Shown here: positions 6,137-10,092 of the stretch, piece after piece
How the letters are laid out: each line of letters opens with the position of its first letter
Position numbering within the stretch: position 1 is the first letter of the stretch
Assembly: GCA_003566255.1 (NCBI GenBank)
Contig: PXEC01000030.1
Span: 1 to 10,092, forward strand
From: Candidatus Peregrinibacteria bacterium
Lineage (GTDB): Bacteria; Patescibacteriota; Gracilibacteria; UBA1369; LOWO2-01-FULL-3
DNA: 10,092 bases
Direction: 5' to 3'
Notes under the pieces: model-generated
The model's database searches: none
Seen by the model: the letters and a program-made list of their open reading frames with translations, nothing else
Told to the model about the DNA's origin: nothing
Translations under genes and position numbers: made by a program

Positions 6137-7633
6137 ATGGAAAATTTGAAAAAACATTTTGTTTTGATGACCCTTGCGGTCATGGCGTTTCAAATTGCTT
6201 CGTTCCATCTGCCAATGGCTTCCGCTTCTCCAAACGGCACGGCCGGAGAAGTCGTTATTAATGAAGTCGCTTGGGCGGGGACCGCGGACAATTGGCGCGA
6301 CGAGTGGATAGAACTCCACAATATAACCAATCGTGACATTGATTTGAGCGGTTGGTACATAGAGGACGATCGGGATAGGGTCTATCTGATTGAAGAAGGG
6401 GAAATCCCCGCCCGCGGCTATTTTGTAATCGCGGATAAGTCCGATTCTTTGAGTAATGTTGAAATTGACGCGGTTATAACTTTGTCCTTGGTGGACGGCG
6501 GCAACAGTTTGATCTTGAAGAACGCCGGCGGCGACACGATTGATGTTGTGAACAGTTCTGCGGGGCCTTGGTTCGCGGGAGATTCATCCACAAGAGCGAC
6601 CATGGAAAGAATAAATCCTTCTTTGTCCGGCGATCTTGCGGAAAACTGGGCTTCAGCGGTCTCCGGTAACGGGGCTAAAGGCAGAGACGGATGCGATATT
6701 CTGGGAACTCCGGGAGGAGTAAACAGCACTTATGACGGCGGAGGACCGGAAGTTTCAATGGGGAAAGACGGTTCCGTAGTTTATTCGGGGAATTTTGTAA
6801 GTTTTCCTGTTGAGATTGATGAGGTGTCCGATTTGTACGCGTATGGTTTCGAAATCAATTATGATCCGGATGTTTTGAATTTTGTTGATGCCACGGAAAG
6901 TGATTTTTTGAAGGAAGCGGGTGTGGACACGGCTTTTTACGCGGCTCTTTTGAACGGGGAAGAAGGGAATTTAATCGTGGGAAACGCCAGACTTCTTAAT
7001 CCTCCGGTTGGCATGAACGGAACTGGGAACCTTTTTGACCTTAAGTTTGAAATTTTGACTACTGAAGAAGACCAAACCGCAGTCGTTTTCGGTGCCGGAA
7101 GTTTTATTGCCGATTCTGAAGGGGATATTCCCGCGAAGCTTGTCGGTCTTGATCTTCCGCTCTCCGAGGACGGAACCGGTGGCGTCGGGCCGGTCACAAA
7201 TCTGCAGGCTTCCGAGGGAGAAGATCGATACAGCATAAAAATCAGCTGGTCATGCTCCGATGCGGACCTTTATGTGATTGAAAAGAAGATGCACGATGGA
7301 GAATTCCTTAATGTCGGAGAAGTTGAGGACTGTTCTTTCACGGATTATCAAAACATAATCCCCCATTTGTCCTATCAGTACAGAGTTATCCCTGCAAAAA
7401 ACGGTATGTTCGGAGAAGCGGGACTTGTTCAAGGTGTTGATAGCCGCGGTTTAAAAGGGGACAACAACAGAAGTGACAGTGTTGACGGCAGAGATATAGA
7501 GAATTTGGCGAGAGCGTTCGGCAGTCAATATGGAGATCCCGAGTACAATCCTCTCGCGGACACGAATTTTGACGGAATGATAGATGGTAGCGATCTGATA
7601 GATATAGGTCTTAATTTCGGTTTAACTTATTAA
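6137..7633 (+). CDS. Secreted LTD-cohesin-FnIII-dockerin modular protein
   Basis: 498 residues, exported. The signal peptide is residues 1-30 (KK, hydrophobic core, cut after MASA). Residues about 37-165 are a lamin-tail domain (INEVAWAGTADNWRDEWIEL, then DLSGWYIED and GYFVIADKSD). About 204-345 form a cohesin-like beta-sandwich (VSFPVEIDEVSDLYAYGFEI, YDPDVLNFV, NLFDLKFEIL). About 350-433 are a fibronectin III-like domain. Residues 439-496 are a type I dockerin with two calcium loops: D442-N444-S446 to D453, and D475-N477-D479 to D486. The second loop is canonical; the first has Ser at position 5 and Asp where Gly is usual. The ATG at 6137 is chosen over upstream in-frame TTG at 6074, which would put 21 polar residues before the signal peptide. 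Carrying both cohesin and dockerin, it could bind copies of itself or the anchored cohesin encoded next. A surface scaffold or adhesin is inferred; no enzyme domain is visible. Confidence 0.93.
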   Translation: MENLKKHFVLMTLAVMAFQIASFHLPMASASPNGTAGEVVINEVAWAGTADNWRDEWIELHNITNRDIDLSGWYIEDDRDRVYLIEEGEIPARGYFVIADKSDSLSNVEIDAVITLSLVDGGNSLILKNAGGDTIDVVNSSAGPWFAGDSSTRATMERINPSLSGDLAENWASAVSGNGAKGRDGCDILGTPGGVNSTYDGGGPEVSMGKDGSVVYSGNFVSFPVEIDEVSDLYAYGFEINYDPDVLNFVDATESDFLKEAGVDTAFYAALLNGEEGNLIVGNARLLNPPVGMNGTGNLFDLKFEILTTEEDQTAVVFGAGSFIADSEGDIPAKLVGLDLPLSEDGTGGVGPVTNLQASEGEDRYSIKISWSCSDADLYVIEKKMHDGEFLNVGEVEDCSFTDYQNIIPHLSYQYRVIPAKNGMFGEAGLVQGVDSRGLKGDNNRSDSVDGRDIENLARAFGSQYGDPEYNPLADTNFDGMIDGSDLIDIGLNFGLTY

Positions 7634-7639
7634 CTTTCC

Positions 7640-7675
7640 GGAGGGAAGGGGTTTGTTTCATCACTCCTTCCCTCC
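7640..7675 (+). other. 10-bp inverted repeat between the two cohesin genes
   Basis: GGAGGGAAGG (7640-7649) pairs perfectly with CCTTCCCTCC (7666-7675) around a 16-nt loop, starting 6 nt after the stop of the modular protein gene. On the plus strand it is followed by TAAAAAAAT rather than T residues, so it is not a standard intrinsic terminator in that direction. It could protect the upstream mRNA 3' end or lower read-through into the anchored-cohesin gene, giving unequal amounts of scaffold and anchor. Confidence 0.6.
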
Positions 7676-7688
7676 TAAAAAAATCCCA

Positions 7689-7695
7689 TTTAACA
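7689..7695 (+). promoter_or_regulatory. TTTAACA start-proximal motif (anchored cohesin gene)
   Basis: TTTAACA ends 9 nt before the ATG at 7705. The only GGAGG nearby is locked in the hairpin at 7640-7649, about 60 nt upstream of the ATG, and cannot serve this start. Confidence 0.4.
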
Positions 7696-7704
7696 AAACT
7701 AATC

Positions 7705-8430
7705 ATGAGTACAAGAAAATTTACATTCACGGTTTCCGTTCTGCTGGTCATTATTTTCAGTTCCGTGATTTATCTAAGAACATCGCTTGCCAACGATTTT
7801 TCGGATAATGGAGACTTTGACAACTATGTCGGTAGAGTTTTTATGTCCGCGGAGTTCCCGGATGAAGAACTGTTAAGAATTGCCGTTAAAGCTGATGAGA
7901 TGGCCGTCCCCGTGTTGGGGATAGCCTTCCATCTTGAGTACGATTCCGAGGATATCGCTTTCTTGAGATATCTGCCCGGAGACTTTTTGGAAAGAGGAGG
8001 ATCTCCTTTTTATATTGTCAGGCCTCTCCCCGAGGAGAATAAGATTATTTTTGGAGAGACATTGCGACACGATGACAGTTTTCCGGTCGGAAGCGGAGAC
8101 ATAGCTTATTTCGATTTTCAAATCCTCTCCGGCGATGAGTGGGATTTTAGATTTGACAGAGGTGTTTTGTCGGGAACCGATACTCCCAGACAGGACATAG
8201 ATAAAGTTCTTTGGGAGGATTTATGGGTAGACAATTCTTCTCAAGATGGTTATGCGATCAACGGAATCGTCGGAGGTCTACTGTCCGGCGGAGAGGCGTC
8301 CGGTGAAGGGACTTTTTCCTCCTTTTCAATCGGGCGTGTTGTTCCGGTACTTCTGTTCTTTTCTGCTTTTTTGGTCGCTGTCCGCTTATTTAGGCACAAA
8401 AAGAGTACTCGTCCCGTTCTTACACAATAG
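7705..8430 (+). CDS. Membrane-anchored cohesin-like surface protein
   Basis: 241 residues. Residues 1-29 are a signal peptide (MSTRKF, hydrophobic core, cut after SLA). Residues about 41-173 are a cohesin-like domain: strand VGRVFMSAEF, then LRIAVKADEMAVPVLGIAFH and LEYDSEDIAFLRYLPGDFL, followed by GSGDIAYFDFQIL. This is the same order of strands as in the neighbour's cohesin, with low identity. A Gly/Ser-rich linker (190-206) leads to a membrane segment (210-229) and a short basic cytoplasmic tail (RHKKSTRP). The protein would therefore sit on the outer face with the cohesin projecting, like an anchoring cohesin of cellulosome systems. It starts 71 nt after the LTD-cohesin-dockerin gene in the same direction, and the obvious inferred ligand is that protein's dockerin. 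A weak hairpin (8430-8446) with T5 follows the stop. The domain call is by pattern, so a related cell-surface beta-sandwich remains possible. Confidence 0.88.
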   Translation: MSTRKFTFTVSVLLVIIFSSVIYLRTSLANDFSDNGDFDNYVGRVFMSAEFPDEELLRIAVKADEMAVPVLGIAFHLEYDSEDIAFLRYLPGDFLERGGSPFYIVRPLPEENKIIFGETLRHDDSFPVGSGDIAYFDFQILSGDEWDFRFDRGVLSGTDTPRQDIDKVLWEDLWVDNSSQDGYAINGIVGGLLSGGEASGEGTFSSFSIGRVVPVLLFFSAFLVAVRLFRHKKSTRPVLTQ

Positions 8431-8469
8431 ACATCTTCAATATGTCAATTTTTAAATGGATTTTATCCT

Positions 8470-8496
8470 TTGTTTTTGGAATGATTTGTATTAAAT
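8470..8496 (+). promoter_or_regulatory. Weak candidate promoter for the HTH-gdh pair
   Basis: TTGTTT (8470-8475) and TTAAAT (8491-8496) are 15 bp apart, which is short. The 106-nt gap before the HTH gene is AT-rich and must hold the promoter if the two genes are not read from the cohesin operon. A TTAACC (8516-8521) is also present, but 15 nt from the ATG. Confidence 0.25.
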
Positions 8497-8536
8497 TGTG
8501 GGTAGTCAAAATTTCTTAACCCCCATTCCAAACGCC

Positions 8537-8971
8537 ATGCCTAAAAAGTATATCTCCATTCAAGATGCAGCGGATTTAAGTAAAAAATCTGTACAGACCA
8601 TAAGAAGAGCCATCAAGGCAAAAAAAATCTCAGCCAGGAGAAAAAGGACTCCTCAAGGATTTAACTACATGGTGGAGTTGGATTCACTTAACAACGCTTT
8701 CGGATTGAAGCCCGTTAAAGAAGAGAGCAAAGAGACCAAAAAATCCGCCCCCGTTAAGAAAACATCCGAATCCAAGGATATTTCAATAGGCGCTAATGAC
8801 TTCAAGGATTTTGTCAGGACGATGGAAACATTGTTGGCCCAACACAATGAAGAAAGAAAAAGTTTTTTACAGCTTGTTAATACTTTGCAGGAGAAAATCT
8901 TTGTGCTTGAGAATCAGTTGAATCTCTTGAAAGCTCCTCCAAAGAAGAGATGGTTCAGTTTTCGCAAGTAG
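8537..8971 (+). CDS. Small HTH DNA-binding protein with C-terminal coiled coil
   Basis: 144 residues. Residues 5-35 (ISIQDAADLSKKSVQTIRRA and on) form an excisionase/MerR-type helix-turn-helix: a 'sensing' helix IQDAADLS, a turn, then the recognition helix SVQTIRRAIKAKKI. A basic wing-like stretch ARRKRTPQGFNYMVE follows. Residues 60-80 are a lysine-rich, probably flexible linker. Residues 92-132 have heptad-like hydrophobics (METLLAQ, FLQLVNTLQEKIFVLENQL), suggesting a coiled coil for dimerisation. The tail KKRWFSFRK is basic and aromatic. The ATG at 8537 is preferred to an in-frame GTG at 8498, which would add 13 residues that do not fit the fold. It lies 15 nt upstream of the glutamate dehydrogenase gene, so it is probably co-transcribed and may regulate it. 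A role in plasmid- or chromosome-related DNA binding is an alternative. Confidence 0.9.
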   Translation: MPKKYISIQDAADLSKKSVQTIRRAIKAKKISARRKRTPQGFNYMVELDSLNNAFGLKPVKEESKETKKSAPVKKTSESKDISIGANDFKDFVRTMETLLAQHNEERKSFLQLVNTLQEKIFVLENQLNLLKAPPKKRWFSFRK

Positions 8972-8986
8972 CCCGTCACTTACAGC

Positions 8987-10092
8987 ATGTCGTTATTCAA
9001 AAATACTCTCGCTCAGATTGAAAAAGCGGCTTCCTTGATTGGTCTTGATGAGGATGTGCTTCATATTTTGTCCGAGCCTCAGAGAAAGGTTGAAGTTTCC
9101 GTTCCCGTTAAGATGGATGACGGTTCCTTGAGGCTTTTTGAAGGTTTCAGAGTCCAGCACAATAATGTTTGCGGTCCTTACAAGGGAGGTTTCAGATATC
9201 ATACTCAGGTTGATATGGAGGAGGTCAAAGCTCTTTCCGCCTGGATGACCATAAAGTGCGCCGTTGTGGGAATACCTCTGGGAGGCGCGAAAGGAGGTGT
9301 CGTGGTTAATCCGAAAGAACTTTCCGAGGGCGAGATTGAAAGGTTGACCAGAAGTTATGTCAGGTTGCTGGAGCCTGTTATAGGCCCGGATACGGATGTT
9401 CCCGCGCCGGACGTTAATACCAACGCGAAGATCATGGATTGGTTCGCGGATGAATATTCAAAGCTCAAGGGGAAGGATATGAGGGGTGTTGTTACGGGAA
9501 AGTCACTTGAAAACGGTGGCAGTAAAGGCAGAAGCGCCGCGACCGCCCAAGGAGGAGTCTATATTCTTGATGAATTTTTAAGGGAAAAGGGGATAAAATC
9601 TGAAGAAGCCAAGATTGTGGTGCAAGGGTTTGGGAATGCGGGGGCGACTGCTGCAAAACTACTCACGGATGAGGGCTACAAAGTTGTGGGAGTTTCCGAT
9701 TCCCAAGGTGGAATAGCATGTGCCCACGCGGTTAATCCGGAAGAAATATCTTCTTGCAAAGTGGATAAAAGCAGTGTTGTTCATTGCGGGGATCCCGCTG
9801 ATTGCAGACGCGTTTCAAACGAAGATCTGTTGGAATTGGAATGTGATGTTTTGGTTCTTGCGGCTATGGAAAACCAGATCACGAAGGAGAACGCTGATCG
9901 CGTGAAAGCAAAATATGTTTTGGAGCTTGCCAACGGACCCATAACTCCCGAGGCCGATGAACTTCTGAAACAAAAAGATATTTGTGTCATCCCGGATATT
10001 CTGGCGAACGCGGGAGGAGTGACGGTCAGTTATTTTGAAATGTTGCAAAACGCGGACAACAATTATCTCTCAGAAGAAGAAATCAATAAAAA
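8987..10092 (+). CDS. gdhA: Glutamate dehydrogenase, 3' end cut off
   Basis: Reversible oxidative deamination of L-glutamate to 2-oxoglutarate and ammonia with NAD(P). 368 complete codons are visible without a stop; the family is about 415-450 residues, so roughly 50 are missing. Substrate-domain signatures are GPYKGGFRYH, then MTIKCAVVGIPLGGAKGGV with Lys90 and catalytic Lys102, and DVPAPDVNT with catalytic Asp142. The hinge TGKSLENGGSKGRSAATAQG follows. The Rossmann fold has GFGNAG (214-219) and an acidic residue Asp238 at the end of the second strand, which favours NAD over NADP by family knowledge. ANGPITPEAD and PDILANAGGVTVSYFEM are also present. The last normally reads FEWVQN; here it is FEMLQN. 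The start gives a 15-nt gap to the HTH gene and no Shine-Dalgarno. With asparaginase it suggests ammonia-releasing use of amino acids, although biosynthetic direction is possible. Confidence 0.96.
   Translation, partial: MSLFKNTLAQIEKAASLIGLDEDVLHILSEPQRKVEVSVPVKMDDGSLRLFEGFRVQHNNVCGPYKGGFRYHTQVDMEEVKALSAWMTIKCAVVGIPLGGAKGGVVVNPKELSEGEIERLTRSYVRLLEPVIGPDTDVPAPDVNTNAKIMDWFADEYSKLKGKDMRGVVTGKSLENGGSKGRSAATAQGGVYILDEFLREKGIKSEEAKIVVQGFGNAGATAAKLLTDEGYKVVGVSDSQGGIACAHAVNPEEISSCKVDKSSVVHCGDPADCRRVSNEDLLELECDVLVLAAMENQITKENADRVKAKYVLELANGPITPEADELLKQKDICVIPDILANAGGVTVSYFEMLQNADNNYLSEEEINK

Noticed and set aside
8430..8453. GACAT/ATGTC hairpin followed by T5 after the anchored cohesin gene
   Set aside because: Only a 5-bp AT-rich stem, too weak to call a terminator.
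8498..8536. GTG start giving a 157-residue version of the HTH protein
   Set aside because: The extra 13 residues precede MPKKYIS, which starts right before the HTH as usual. ATG 8537 is simpler.

Overview
The window looks like chromosomal DNA from a small-genome bacterium of moderate GC content, possibly of the Candidate Phyla Radiation (Patescibacteria, perhaps a Peregrinibacteria-like lineage). That placement is an inference from gene style, not from a marker gene. The standard code fits: TGA ends both dnaJ and the asparaginase gene, and no in-frame TGA is needed anywhere. Two things point away from a classical model bacterium. None of the nine start regions examined has a Shine-Dalgarno sequence at a usable distance. 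Five of them carry TTTAAC-like sequence at nearly the same distance from the ATG.

Layout, left to right. 1-831: 3' part of dnaJ, cut at the window edge. 886-1455: multi-pass membrane protein of unknown function. 1509-1585: tRNA-Lys(UUU) with encoded CCA and its own sigma70-like promoter. 1614-2189: probable lipoprotein with an acidic linker and a PsbP/DUF1795-like domain, ended by a textbook intrinsic terminator. 2374-4644: 756-residue protein with a PEPCK/HPr-kinase-like P-loop core behind a long unrecognised N-terminal region. 4667-4924: 85-residue acidic, serine-rich protein following it at 22 nt. 4927-5934 (minus): cytoplasmic L-asparaginase, converging on the small gene with 2 nt between stop codons.

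6137-8430 is the most distinctive region. It holds a secreted protein with the order signal peptide, lamin-tail domain, cohesin, fibronectin III-like domain, dockerin. Next to it is a smaller cohesin-like protein with a signal peptide and a C-terminal membrane anchor. Together they read as a minimal non-cellulosomal cohesin/dockerin surface assembly: an anchored receptor plus a subunit carrying both halves of the docking pair, which could form chains. No glycoside hydrolase is visible nearby. 8537-8971: small protein with an N-terminal helix-turn-helix and a C-terminal coiled coil, 15 nt upstream of a glutamate dehydrogenase gene (8987 to the window end, cut). 

Asparaginase, glutamate dehydrogenase and the PEPCK-like protein hint at amino-acid use, but only the first two have clear catalytic signatures. 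No IS element, CRISPR array, rRNA or phage gene is visible. No gene-free stretch exceeds 300 bases; the longest are 2190-2373 and 5935-6136.
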